Source: Paenibacillus tritici (GTDB lineage: Bacteria; Bacillota; Bacilli; Paenibacillales; Paenibacillaceae). Taken from it: a stretch of DNA of 64,000 bases. Every line of letters begins with the position of its first letter. Position 1 is the first letter of the stretch. The notes below the pieces were generated by a model. The model did no database searches. It was not told the origin of the DNA and saw nothing but the letters and a program-made list of their open reading frames with translations. Shown here one piece after another: positions 1 through 8,538 of this stretch. Made by a program: the position numbers and the translations under genes. Where the stretch lies: contig NZ_JABMKX010000002.1 of NCBI RefSeq assembly GCF_013204885.1, positions 186,001 through 250,000 on the forward strand, written 5' to 3'.

Positions 1-1
1 G

Positions 2-367
2 GCGGGACAAGCTGCGGATAAGGTGCTGATTATTGATTACCTGGCAGTCGATCACCAATTGCGCGGAACAGGGACGGGAACCTGGATGCTGGAGCAGATT
101 AGAGCTTGGGCGGTACAGGAGCATAACATCCGGGGCATCATCATCGAGGCTGAATCTGGAGCTACGGAATCGCATAAGGAACGCATTCACTTCTGGGAGC
201 GCAACGGGTTCGTCCTAACCTCCTATGTCCATCAATATAGGATGGTGCCGGAGCCGTATCAGGCGATGCTGCTGCCGCTGGATCAGAGCGCGAATGTGCC
301 GGAAGACGGCGAAGCGCTCTTCCGCTACATCAATGCTTTTCATAAGGTGGCATACCGGAAAGGCTGA
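2..367 (+). CDS. GNAT-family N-acetyltransferase, 5' end outside the window
   Basis: The reading frame is open to the left edge of the window, so only the C-terminal part is present (about 121 codons). It carries the acetyl-CoA binding motif A of GNAT enzymes, seen as LRGTGTGTWML, followed by an amphipathic helix and the typical late strand IEAESGA and helix-turn ERNGF. The family transfers an acetyl group from acetyl-CoA to an amine; the substrate here cannot be told. It is on the plus strand, convergent with dapL. Downstream lies a repeat-rich gap. The family call is safe; the specific function is unknown. Confidence 0.8.
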   Translation, partial: AGQAADKVLIIDYLAVDHQLRGTGTGTWMLEQIRAWAVQEHNIRGIIIEAESGATESHKERIHFWERNGFVLTSYVHQYRMVPEPYQAMLLPLDQSANVPEDGEALFRYINAFHKVAYRKG

Positions 368-421
368 TACATGGGGCGGGGATAAGGAGAAGCGGGTATA
401 CGGATGGCGGGTTTTCAGCAG

Positions 422-511
422 GGAGGATACGACTTCCTTGCAATAAGCAACGAGAGGGTAGACTTCCCTGCAACAAGAACAGGAGGATACGACTTCCTTG
501 CAACAAGCAAG
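422..511. repeat. Three tandem copies of a 30-bp repeat
   Basis: Units at 422-451, 452-481 and 482-511. Units 1 and 3 are nearly identical, sharing GGAGGATACGACTTCCTTGC; unit 2 is diverged (GTAGACTTCCCTGC). The array lies just after the acetyltransferase stop in a gap with no gene. Confidence 0.85.
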
Positions 512-737
512 TGGATTAATGTATCCTAATTCTCCGATTTCCGGAAGATCCCCGTTAGCAAGTGGATAAACAGCATCTAATACGGGTTACTTAAGCTACT
601 TTGGGTGAAAGGAGAGAATTTAAGTGTTGTTTATCCAACTCTTGGTTTAGCATCGTCTATTGGTTCAGCAGCAAGTGGAGAAAATCCAACTGTTTCCCGT
701 TGCGCCAAATTTCAGTGCAGAGCAGTTTGTTAATCAA
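512..737. repeat. Gene-free stretch with an inverted repeat and dispersed AGCAAGTGGA words
   Basis: No credible gene is seen between the 30-bp array and the dapL terminator. AGCAAGTGGA occurs at about 506, 557 and 670. TGGATAAACA near 563 pairs with TGTTTATCCA near 627, giving a stem with about 55 bases of loop. The third copy is itself a small palindrome, AGTGGA-GAAAA-TCCAACT. This looks like decayed intergenic repeat sequence; function unknown. Confidence 0.5.
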
Positions 738-770
738 CAAAAGCCGCCGCAGATTCCTCTACGGCGGCCC
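738..770 (-). terminator. Terminator of dapL
   Basis: Read on the minus strand, GCCGCCG and CGGCGGC arms flank a short loop and are followed by TTTTG. It lies just past the dapL stop. Confidence 0.85.
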
Positions 771-779
771 ATAAACCTA

Positions 780-2033
780 TTAAAATTCAAATTCAACGTC
801 GCTCAGGCGTCTTTGAATTTCGGAGATTACACGTTTCTCATCCTCTTCGCCCTTGGCGACGAAGGTAACGGAGAAACGCACGAACGCGCCGGCATCATCC
901 CAAGGCACGGTGGAGATCAGCTTCTCGCGGATCAGGAACTGCGAGAAATCTTCGCCGGATTCGAAGCGGCGTCCGCCCTTCACGCCTTTTGGAGCGGCTA
1001 CATACAAGAAGAAGGAACCCTTCGGCTTCTCTGCCTGGAAGCCCAGGCTGTTCAGCGCATCCACCAGCATGTCGTGGCGGCGGGAGTACTTGGCGGCAAT
1101 CGCTTCGGTAATCTCCGGGTGGGAGAGGCCATAAGCGGCAGCTTTTTGAATCGCGATGAACTGGCCGGAATCATTATTGTCCTTCACATCACTGAACGCC
1201 TTCACGATCAGCGGGTTGCCGGCCACGAAGCCGATTCTCCAGCCGGTCATGTTGTAGGACTTGGACAGGGAATGCAGCTCTACACCGACATCCTTCGCAC
1301 CAGGCACGGACAGGAAGCTCAGCGGCTTCACACCGTCATAAGTCAGTGCAGCATAAGGGGCGTCATGGATCACGACCACATCATATTTCTTCGCCCAGGC
1401 CACTACCTCGCTGAAGAATTCAGGAGTTGCGCTTGCACCGGTAGGGTTGTTCGGATAGTTGAGATAGAGCAGCTTCGCCTTGCGGGCTACGTCTTCCGGA
1501 ATAGCATTCAGGTCAGGCAGGAAGTTGTTCTCCTTCTTCAATTCAACGGAGTACACTTGTCCGCCCAGATATTTGGTATGGGTGCCAAGCACCGGATAAC
1601 CCGGGATGGTCATAATGGTGATATCGCCCGGATTAATGAACACGGAGGGCAGCATCGCCAGCGCCGGCTTCGAGCCAATGGAATGCACAATTTCAGTTAC
1701 AGGGTCAATGCCGTCTACCTGAAAAACTTCCTTAAGGTACACTGCGGCTGCGGCTTTGAATTCAGGAATCCCGTTATCGGAGTATCCCCGGTTCTCTTCC
1801 TTGGCTGCTTCCAGCGCAAGTCTGGCCACAATGCCTTCATCGGCCATTTCGTCCGGCTCGCCGACGCCCATGTCGATCAGTTCAATGTCAGGAAAATCCT
1901 GCTTCGCCGATGCTTTGGCGCGTTTGATTTTCTCGAATTTGTAGATCGAGGTGTCTTTGCCATACCCTTCGCCGCCGATACGTTCTGCAAAGTTAGTCTG
2001 AATGAAAGTATCCTGATAGTGTTCAATACTCAT
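780..2033 (-). CDS. dapL: LL-diaminopimelate aminotransferase
   Basis: Predicted PLP enzyme of 417 residues that transfers an amino group from glutamate to tetrahydrodipicolinate, making LL-diaminopimelate in one step of lysine and cell wall synthesis. It has the class I/II aminotransferase fold: YPNNPTG at 193-199 and the PLP-lysine motif SLSKSYNMTGWRIGF with Lys258. The family is known in plants, Chlamydia and some Firmicutes as a shortcut around the acetyl or succinyl route. The ATG is preceded by GGGAGATGAG. It is a single gene downstream of the rluD-like gene, with its own terminator. Annotation as a generic aminotransferase is the alternative; the specific call rests on overall similarity and the cytosolic DAP need shown by the meso-DAP type MurE in this window. 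Confidence 0.85.
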   Translation of the reverse strand: MSIEHYQDTFIQTNFAERIGGEGYGKDTSIYKFEKIKRAKASAKQDFPDIELIDMGVGEPDEMADEGIVARLALEAAKEENRGYSDNGIPEFKAAAAVYLKEVFQVDGIDPVTEIVHSIGSKPALAMLPSVFINPGDITIMTIPGYPVLGTHTKYLGGQVYSVELKKENNFLPDLNAIPEDVARKAKLLYLNYPNNPTGASATPEFFSEVVAWAKKYDVVVIHDAPYAALTYDGVKPLSFLSVPGAKDVGVELHSLSKSYNMTGWRIGFVAGNPLIVKAFSDVKDNNDSGQFIAIQKAAAYGLSHPEITEAIAAKYSRRHDMLVDALNSLGFQAEKPKGSFFLYVAAPKGVKGGRRFESGEDFSQFLIREKLISTVPWDDAGAFVRFSVTFVAKGEEDEKRVISEIQRRLSDVEFEF

Positions 2034-2079
2034 AATCTTCTTCTCATCTCCCGGGCTATGTTGTGAAGCTATAGAAGCT

Positions 2080-2115
2080 GAACTTAAGAAAGCAGCAGGT
2101 TAGCTTCTTAAGTTC
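2080..2115. promoter_or_regulatory. 11-bp perfect inverted repeat upstream of dapL
   Basis: GAACTTAAGAA at 2080-2090 and TTCTTAAGTTC at 2105-2115, with a 14-base spacer, lie about 50 bases before the dapL start. There is no run of T on either side, so it is more likely an operator or leader hairpin than a terminator. Confidence 0.55.
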
Positions 2116-2186
2116 ACTCTGTTATGCTCTAAATATGACGCAAATTCAGCCCGTGTACCATGGATTTATAATCTATTGATTTGTAC

Positions 2187-3161
2187 TTATCTGCTGCGCA
2201 GCGTAAAGAGCAAATCTTCCATATCCGCAGGGATTGGCGCACTGAACTCCTTGTATTCGCCCGTAGAAGGGTGTACAAATCCAAGGACCGCAGCATGGAG
2301 CGCTTGTCCGTTCATGGCCGTTCCCTTGCTGCGCCCGTAGATCGGATCTCCGACCAGCGGATGACCGATGAACTTCATATGGACCCGGATCTGATGCGTC
2401 CGTCCCGTCTCAAGCTGCAGCTCCAGCAGTGTGCAGTCACCGAACCGCTCCAGCACCGTGAAGTGTGTCACTGATCGTTTGCTATTCTTCTCGGTTACCA
2501 TATACAGCTTACGGTCATGCGGATCACGGCCGATGGGTGCATCCACCGTTCCCTTGTCATGGGACAGATTCCCGTGCACCACTGCGATATAGCGGCGGGT
2601 CACACTGTGTTCCTTAAGCTGGGCGGACAGCGAAGCATGACTGGCGTCATTCTTGGCAGCCATAATCAGACCGGAGGTGTCCTTGTCGATCCGGTGCACG
2701 ATGCCTGGACGAATCTCGCCGTTAATGCCGGACAGATCCTTGCAGTGATACATCAGCGCATTGACCAGAGTGCCGGAGGGATGTCCCACTGCAGGATGCA
2801 CGACCATGCCGCGCGCCTTGTTCACCACAATAACGTCGCTGTCCTCATAGGCCACTTCCAGCGGAATATCCTGTGCAATCAGGTCCGTAACCTCGGGTTC
2901 AGGTACAGTAACCGCTACCTTGTCACCTTCATATAGCTTATAGTTCGCTTTGACCGGAGCGCCGTTCACCTTAACATACCCGCCGCTGATCCATAGCTGG
3001 ACCTGAGAGCGTGAGATCTCGTCCTCCCAGGTCTCCGTAATGTATTTATCAATCCGTTCCCGCGCGTTGCCGGCGGCAACGATCCATTCGGTGACGTCTC
3101 TTTCTTCTTCGAGGGCGCCAGAATCCGCCAGCTCATTGACGTCTTTGTTCAAATCATTCAT
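2187..3161 (-). CDS. RluD-family 23S rRNA pseudouridine synthase (YlyB-like)
   Basis: Isomerises uridine to pseudouridine in large-subunit rRNA. An S4 RNA-binding domain covers about residues 33-90, and the catalytic domain has the signature HRIDKDTSGL at 156-165 with the catalytic Asp159, then LLELQLETGRTHQIRVH near 240-255. Length 324 is normal for the family. It overlaps the 3' end of lspA by 8 bases, so the two are likely translationally coupled. The ylmH-divIVA-ileS-lspA-ylyB order of Bacillus subtilis is kept here apart from insertions. The exact modified uridines cannot be read from the sequence. Confidence 0.9.
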   Translation of the reverse strand: MNDLNKDVNELADSGALEEERDVTEWIVAAGNARERIDKYITETWEDEISRSQVQLWISGGYVKVNGAPVKANYKLYEGDKVAVTVPEPEVTDLIAQDIPLEVAYEDSDVIVVNKARGMVVHPAVGHPSGTLVNALMYHCKDLSGINGEIRPGIVHRIDKDTSGLIMAAKNDASHASLSAQLKEHSVTRRYIAVVHGNLSHDKGTVDAPIGRDPHDRKLYMVTEKNSKRSVTHFTVLERFGDCTLLELQLETGRTHQIRVHMKFIGHPLVGDPIYGRSKGTAMNGQALHAAVLGFVHPSTGEYKEFSAPIPADMEDLLFTLRSR

Positions 3162-3657
3162 TCCCTTCTTTGACTTCCTGTGATTCCTTCACCTCGGTGA
3201 CTTCCTGTTCGCCCTTCACTTCCAGCAGCGTATCCAGAATAATCAGGCCTACCCCGACCACGATGCAGGAATCGGCCACGTTGAAGATCGGGAACGTATA
3301 GCTTCCGAAATTGAACATCAGGAAGTCTACGACTTCACCGTTCAGAATCCGGTCCAGGAAGTTGCCGATCGCCCCGCCAAGCACCAGCGCAAGTGCGGTT
3401 GGCAGCAATTTGCGGGTCTTGCGGGCCTTGTTCAGGTACCAGACGATACCGGCCACAACGATTACTGTAATGACAATGAAGAACCATTGCTGTCCTTCCA
3501 GAATTCCAAAAGCGGCTCCACGATTGCGGTGGGATGTAATAAGGAAGAAATCCTTAATCACCGGAATCTGCTCTGCGAGCTCCAGCCGGGTGGCAATCAG
3601 ATATTTGGTACCCTGGTCAATCAAAAATACAATTAGCGCAATCAGAAAGTACACCAC
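3154..3657 (-). CDS. lspA: Lipoprotein signal peptidase (signal peptidase II)
   Basis: Membrane aspartic protease that removes signal peptides from diacylglyceryl-modified prolipoproteins. Four hydrophobic segments are visible, with the two catalytic aspartates in the conserved NFLDRI and FNVADS motifs. I start it at the GTG at 3657: CGGAGTGA lies 8 bases before it, and the product (167 residues) then begins in the first membrane helix, VYFLIALIVFLIDQGTKYL. An ATG at 3756 would add 33 hydrophilic residues not expected in the family. The tail is unusual, an acidic-basic stretch rich in EV, EVK and KE repeats. It overlaps the rluD-like gene. Confidence 0.93.
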   Translation of the reverse strand: MVYFLIALIVFLIDQGTKYLIATRLELAEQIPVIKDFFLITSHRNRGAAFGILEGQQWFFIVITVIVVAGIVWYLNKARKTRKLLPTALALVLGGAIGNFLDRILNGEVVDFLMFNFGSYTFPIFNVADSCIVVGVGLIILDTLLEVKGEQEVTEVKESQEVKEGNE

Positions 3658-3862
3658 AGAAGTTGTCACTCCGTTCTTATTTTTCCCGCAAGACTGCGGT
3701 ACGAATACTGTATAAAGACTTGTATATTGTAGCACAGCGCTCAAGATACCGTCCATTGCATGAAGATGTGGATCTGTAAAGTCAGGGCACTATTTTCCAT
3801 CGCTAAAAAAGGGCCCCGGAGGCCAAGCTATCCGTAAGAAGAACCGAAAGGAGCCCACAGTA

Positions 3863-4591
3863 ATGAGCCATCTGACACCACAGCAGCTCTCCGGGCTGCG
3901 CACCCAGCTCCTGCAGCAGCAAGAGGAGATCAAGCACAGGCTGAGCAATAGCGAGCAATATGGATTGCAGGAGGCAATGCGGGACAACACGGGAGAGCTG
4001 TCCGAGATCGACAACCATCCCGGCGATGCCGCCACTGAGCTGTATAACCGTTCCATGGATATTTCCCTGCTGGAGCGGGACGAGCATGAGCTGGACGATA
4101 TCGAATCCGCTCTGCGTGCGATGGATGAAGGCACCTACGGGATCTGCAGTGCCAGCGGTGAGCCAATTCCCTATGAGCGCCTGGCCGCCCTCCCCTCCAC
4201 CCGCTTCACCAAGGAGCACGCCCCCCGCCAGAGCGCTCCGTTCACCCGGCCGGCCGAGGAGGAGCTGCTTACTCCGCCCTTTGGACGTACCAGCCTGGAT
4301 GAGCGGGACGATCAGAACGGCTTCGACGGCGAGGATGCCTGGCAGATTGTCGAGAGCTGGGGCAATTCGGATTCCCCTGCCATGGCTGAAGGGAACAACA
4401 TCAGCTCCTACAATGATATGGAGATCGAGGCGGACGAAACCGAAGGCTTCGTGGAGCCCTGGGAGAACTTCGTGGCTACCGATATTACCGGCAACCATCT
4501 GACGATTGTCAAAGGCAACAGCTACCGCCACTACATGGACGATGAAGAAGGCGACTATCTGCTGGACCCGACGAGAAAAGAACGGAAATAG
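3863..4591 (+). CDS. TraR/DksA-like protein with degenerate zinc finger (YteA/YlyA type)
   Basis: A 242-residue, very acidic protein. Residues 1-75 form a helical, coiled-coil-like region; about 88-116 align with the DksA/TraR zinc finger (GTYGICSASGEPIPYERL), but only one of the four expected cysteines remains, so zinc binding is doubtful. The tail from about 120 is acidic and low in structure. Family members bind RNA polymerase through its secondary channel; the long form resembles the sporulation-associated YteA family. In B. subtilis a DksA-like gene, ylyA, occupies this same place between ileS and lspA, but here the gene is turned to the plus strand. AAAGGAG precedes the ATG by about 8 bases. 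Confidence 0.75.
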   Translation: MSHLTPQQLSGLRTQLLQQQEEIKHRLSNSEQYGLQEAMRDNTGELSEIDNHPGDAATELYNRSMDISLLERDEHELDDIESALRAMDEGTYGICSASGEPIPYERLAALPSTRFTKEHAPRQSAPFTRPAEEELLTPPFGRTSLDERDDQNGFDGEDAWQIVESWGNSDSPAMAEGNNISSYNDMEIEADETEGFVEPWENFVATDITGNHLTIVKGNSYRHYMDDEEGDYLLDPTRKERK

Positions 4592-4612
4592 CATTTTACT
4601 ACAAGCTTAATG

Positions 4613-4627
4613 CCCCACGATGTGGGG
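4613..4627. terminator. Short hairpin after the TraR/DksA-like gene
   Basis: CCCCAC-GAT-GTGGGG followed on the plus strand by TTATT. It lies between two convergent genes (stops at 4591 and 4658); a weak terminator at best. Confidence 0.45.
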
Positions 4628-4657
4628 TTATTCGGCGTTCACCGGAGTTCACCGGGA

Positions 4658-5176
4658 TCAGAACGTCTTCAGCTCCAGCTGGTGCTGGACGATCCGCACA
4701 ATGTCAGCGATATAATCACCGATTATCGGCAGATTCAGCGCCCCTAGTACCTGAAGCACATAGATAATCGTCGCTGCAAAAAAAGTAAACCCGAGCGCAA
4801 TCCCCAGCCCCCTGGCCGCCCCGGAGAGAATATTCAGCCAGATCAGCCGGAACGGGGAATGCAGCAGCTCCGTATATTCCGAGATACGTGCCTTCTCCAT
4901 CTGCTGGGCCAGACTCGTAGTCATCCGGTACAGGGCGTTTATCTTCTCCTCCTGCGGAAGATCTGCCGGATCAGCGGCTGTTGAGCCCGCAGCAGCAGAC
5001 TTTTGCGAGGACAACGGTGCTTGTATCGGCTCCCCGGAATGCATGTATTTCGGCGTCTCCTCCGGTACCTGTTCCCTGCTGCTATTTCCGCCTGAGGTAT
5101 GAATTGTAATTCTGCCCGGCCCTTCCGGCCTCTGCGGCTGCTTCCCCTGGTGATCCCCGTCTTTCCGTCCGCCCAT
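4658..5176 (-). CDS. DUF5665 domain membrane protein
   Basis: A 172-residue protein of unknown function. Residues 1-95 are hydrophilic, rich in Pro, Gly, Ser and charged residues and probably disordered. The C-terminal 75 residues hold the conserved part of the family: a SEYTELLHSPFRL stretch, one strong membrane segment (GLGIALGFTFFAATIIYVLQVL) and the LPIIGDYIADIV tail. I start at the ATG at 5176 because AGGAGGTAGGAG precedes it; an upstream frame extension runs through the preceding hairpin and is rejected. It follows ileS after a stem-loop and converges on the TraR/DksA-like gene. Confidence 0.75.
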   Translation of the reverse strand: MGGRKDGDHQGKQPQRPEGPGRITIHTSGGNSSREQVPEETPKYMHSGEPIQAPLSSQKSAAAGSTAADPADLPQEEKINALYRMTTSLAQQMEKARISEYTELLHSPFRLIWLNILSGAARGLGIALGFTFFAATIIYVLQVLGALNLPIIGDYIADIVRIVQHQLELKTF

Positions 5177-5215
5177 GACTCCTACCTCCTGGTTCTCTAT
5201 AAGCCGCAAAGCAAA

Positions 5216-5260
5216 CGAGCCCCGGTTAAAGAGAGATTCTCTCTTCAAGCACAGGGCTCG
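5216..5260 (-). terminator. Long stem-loop between ileS and the DUF5665 gene
   Basis: Outer arms CGAGCCC and GGGCTCG enclose an inner palindrome (AAGAGAGA with TCTCTCTT). The T run after it is poor on both strands, so it may be a weak terminator or an RNA processing site after ileS. Confidence 0.5.
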
Positions 5261-5346
5261 TCATTTTGCATTCTAACCCATAGAAACTCTGTCTTTGCGG
5301 TTAGTATATGCCATAGAGGGACAAGTAATGCAGAGATACGTACCTG

Positions 5347-8300
5347 TTAAGCGCCGATATGAATACCGATGCTCTTACCGCCGGCATCTACAGTTTCATA
5401 GGTATAGTCTCCGTCAAAATCAACGGTAGTCACGAGTACATTCTCACGCAGCACCTGCTCAAATGCGGTAACGGCCGCCTTCAGCTCGTCATCGACATGC
5501 AGCGTCAGGGCAATCCGCTTGTCAATCGGCAGATCCAGACGTTTACGGTAATCCTGCACGGCACGCACCACTTCGCGCACCCAGCCTTCTTGAACAAGCT
5601 GCGGTGTAATTTCAGTGTTCAGCGCCACCGTCAGCCCGTAGCCGGAAGCTGAGGCAAAACCCGGTTTGGCCCGCTTCTCCACCAGCAGCTCCTCAGAAGT
5701 GATCTGCAGCTCTTCCCCGTCCGGGGACACAATGGCAATTACGCCGTCTTGAACCGCTTTGCGGGTAGCGTCGCTGTCCATAGCCTTCAGGAAGCCTTGC
5801 AGGAAGCCGACATTCTTGCCGTATTTCTTGCCTGCCACCTTCAGGTTCAGCTTCAGGGTGAAGTCTACGAAGCCGCTGTCGCTGTGCTCGATTACGATAT
5901 GCTTGACGTTGATCTCGTCTTTGATCAGCTCTTCATAATCCGCCACATTGAAGTTATCAGGGGTGGAAGCAATCAGCTCGGACAACGGCTGGCGGGTCTT
6001 GATGCCGCTCTCGTTGCGCACGTTACGGGCCAGCTCTACGATGCCTCTGGCACTCTCCATATCCTGTTCCAGCGCGAGGTCGATCAGCTTCTCATCCGCT
6101 GCCGGATAATCTGCAAGATGCACACTTTCACCGCCGCCCAGGTTCGTGAAGATATCCTCGGACAGCATCGGTGTGAATGGAGCCATCAGCTTGGCTGTGG
6201 TCAACAGGACATGCGTAAGTGTGCGGTAAGCGTCCAGCTTCTCTTCACCCAGCCCGCTGCCCCAGAACCGGTCGCGGGAACGGCGGATGTACCAGTTGCT
6301 CAGCTCATCCACGAAGTTCTCAATGGCTTTGGAGGTGTTGACGAAATCGTTCACCGCCAGCCCCTTGTCTACCAGCAGGATCAGGCTGTTCAGGCGGGAC
6401 AGAATCCAGCGGTCGAGCTTATGCTCAGACAGCTTGAACGGGTGATCCGCAGGATCGTAGCCGTCGATACCGGCATACAGTGTCAGGAACGCATGGGTGT
6501 TCACCAGCGTATCGACCACTTTGGACTTCGTCTCTCCCACCAGACCGCGTGAGAACCGCTTGTTGTTCCACGGCGCACTGTCGGACAGAATCGCCCAGCG
6601 GAAGGCATCCGTGCCATATTCGTTGATGATCTCCCAAGGATCAATGACATTGCCTTTGGATTTGGACATCTTCTGGCCGTTCTCATCAAAAATGTGACCG
6701 TGGGCGATAACCGCCTTGTAAGGTGCTTTGCCCGTGAACAGCGTCGATACCGCCAGCAGGCTGTAGAACCAGCCGCGGGTCTGGTCGATCCCTTCGCAGA
6801 TCATATCCGCCGGATACTGGTCTGCGAACTGTTCTTCATTCTCAAACGGATAATGGCTCTGCGCGAACGGCATCGAACCGCTGTCGAACCAGACGTCGAT
6901 AACTTCCGGGGTGCGGACCATTACGCCGCCTTCACTGAACGGACTCCGCAGCTTGATGTTGTCCACATACGGCTTATGCAGCTCGATATCCTCCGCCACT
7001 TCACCGATGGCCATGGATCTCAGCTCGGCGATACTGTGCGGTGCGAATTCCTTGCCGGTGTCCTGACAGACCCACACATTCAGCGGTGTGCCCCAGTAGC
7101 GGTTGCGGCTGATGTTCCAGTCTACCAGCTCCTCCAGGAACTTGCCGAAGCGGCCTTCCCGCACGTGTTCCGGGTACCAGTTCACACTGTTGTTGTTCGC
7201 GATCAGCTGATCTTTGATGGCTGTCGTCTGGATGAACCAGCTGTCTGTTGCATAATAGAGCAGCGGGGTATCGCAGCGCCAGCAGAACGGATAGCTGTGC
7301 TCGTATTTCTCTTTATGGTAGAGCAGTCCCTGCTCAGACAGCAGCTTCACGATATCGAGGTCGCAATCCTTCACGAACCGTCCGGCAAAATCGCTCACCA
7401 CACTGGTGTATTTACCGGAGACATCCACCACGTTCACGAAGCTGATGCCATTCTCGCGGCAGCTCTTATAGTCATCTTCCCCGTGCGCCGGAGCCATATG
7501 TACGATCCCGGTACCGCTGGAATCCGTAACAAAGGCTGCCCCGACGATGACATTGTGCTTCTCTGCCTTGATGTAACCGAACGGCGGCGTGTAGGTCTGG
7601 CCGATAAAATCAGCGCCCGTGTGGGTAGACAGGATCGTGTAGTCGCCCTTCAGCACTTCGTCCACCAGGTTCTTGGCCAGCACATATACGCCGTCTTCCT
7701 GTTGCGCACGCACATATTCCATATTCGGGTTCATCGCCAATGCCATGTGAGCCGGAAGCGTCCAAGGGGTCGTCGTCCAGGCCAGCACATAATCACCGCT
7801 GCCGTCCAGCTTGAACTTGGCTGTCGCACTGAGATCCTTGACCGTCTTGTAGCCCTGCGCCACCTCATGGGAGCTAAGGGTCGTCTGACAGCTAGGGCAA
7901 TACGGACTAACGCGGTGTCCGCGGTACATCAGGCCTTTGTCATGTACTGTAGCGAGGATATTCCACACACTCTCGATGTACGTATTATCCAGCGTAACGT
8001 AAGGGTTATCCAGATCCGTCCAATAGCCGATAGCCTCCGTGAACTCGCGCCACTGCTTCTCATAGCCAAATACACTGGCTTTGCATTCCTTGATAAATTT
8101 CTCCACGCCGTATTCTTCGATATCCTGCTTGCCGGAGATGCCCAGCTTCTTCTGCACGCCGAGCTCCACCGGCAGACCGTGGGTATCCCAGCCTGCTTTG
8201 CGGATGACGCGGAAACCCTTCATCGTCTGATAGCGGCCGACGAAGTCCTTGATGACCCGGCCCAGCACATGCCCGATATGCGGCACGCCGTTCGCGGTCG

Positions 8301-8439
8301 GAGGTCCTTCATAGAACACGTAGTTCGGGCGCCCCTCCCGGTTCTCCATGGATCTGCGGAAGGTTTTCTCGTCGCTCCATTTTTTCAATATCCGGACATC
8401 TCTGGCCCGGGCTTTTTCTTTGACGTCTACTTTATGCAT
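5347..8439 (-). CDS. ileS: Isoleucyl-tRNA synthetase, long (IleS2-like) form
   Basis: Charges tRNA-Ile with isoleucine. With the first three codons from the TTG removed (the ATG at 8439 has AAGGGA at good spacing) the protein has 1030 residues. HIGH signature PHIGHVLGR near 54, editing domain motif TTTPWTLPAH near 225, KMSKS near 590 and a cysteine pair CPSC near 181. Length and the YVFYEGPPTANG start of the Rossmann fold resemble the eukaryote-like IleS2 class, not the about 920-residue IleS1 of B. subtilis. IleS2 enzymes are known for low sensitivity to mupirocin, so intrinsic tolerance is a reasonable inference. Expression is predicted to be set by the T-box leader upstream, with a large palindromic repeat lying between leader and start. 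Confidence 0.95.
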   Translation of the reverse strand: MHKVDVKEKARARDVRILKKWSDEKTFRRSMENREGRPNYVFYEGPPTANGVPHIGHVLGRVIKDFVGRYQTMKGFRVIRKAGWDTHGLPVELGVQKKLGISGKQDIEEYGVEKFIKECKASVFGYEKQWREFTEAIGYWTDLDNPYVTLDNTYIESVWNILATVHDKGLMYRGHRVSPYCPSCQTTLSSHEVAQGYKTVKDLSATAKFKLDGSGDYVLAWTTTPWTLPAHMALAMNPNMEYVRAQQEDGVYVLAKNLVDEVLKGDYTILSTHTGADFIGQTYTPPFGYIKAEKHNVIVGAAFVTDSSGTGIVHMAPAHGEDDYKSCRENGISFVNVVDVSGKYTSVVSDFAGRFVKDCDLDIVKLLSEQGLLYHKEKYEHSYPFCWRCDTPLLYYATDSWFIQTTAIKDQLIANNNSVNWYPEHVREGRFGKFLEELVDWNISRNRYWGTPLNVWVCQDTGKEFAPHSIAELRSMAIGEVAEDIELHKPYVDNIKLRSPFSEGGVMVRTPEVIDVWFDSGSMPFAQSHYPFENEEQFADQYPADMICEGIDQTRGWFYSLLAVSTLFTGKAPYKAVIAHGHIFDENGQKMSKSKGNVIDPWEIINEYGTDAFRWAILSDSAPWNNKRFSRGLVGETKSKVVDTLVNTHAFLTLYAGIDGYDPADHPFKLSEHKLDRWILSRLNSLILLVDKGLAVNDFVNTSKAIENFVDELSNWYIRRSRDRFWGSGLGEEKLDAYRTLTHVLLTTAKLMAPFTPMLSEDIFTNLGGGESVHLADYPAADEKLIDLALEQDMESARGIVELARNVRNESGIKTRQPLSELIASTPDNFNVADYEELIKDEINVKHIVIEHSDSGFVDFTLKLNLKVAGKKYGKNVGFLQGFLKAMDSDATRKAVQDGVIAIVSPDGEELQITSEELLVEKRAKPGFASASGYGLTVALNTEITPQLVQEGWVREVVRAVQDYRKRLDLPIDKRIALTLHVDDELKAAVTAFEQVLRENVLVTTVDFDGDYTYETVDAGGKSIGIHIGA

Positions 8440-8538
8440 GATGGTCAATCCCTTCGTTTAGTCTTAAACTTTATTCGGATGTCATCCGAGCCTTCTTTTA
8501 TTCAAACCGTAACCTTGCAAGGCTTTTCGATCCCTCCC

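Noticed and set aside
660-2066. A 468-codon open frame on the plus strand
   Set aside because: It is antisense to dapL throughout, has no ribosome site and no family motif; dapL is clearly real.
3658-3756. ATG-started N-terminal extension of LspA
   Set aside because: The added residues are not membrane-like, the family starts at the first helix, and a ribosome site precedes the GTG at 3657.
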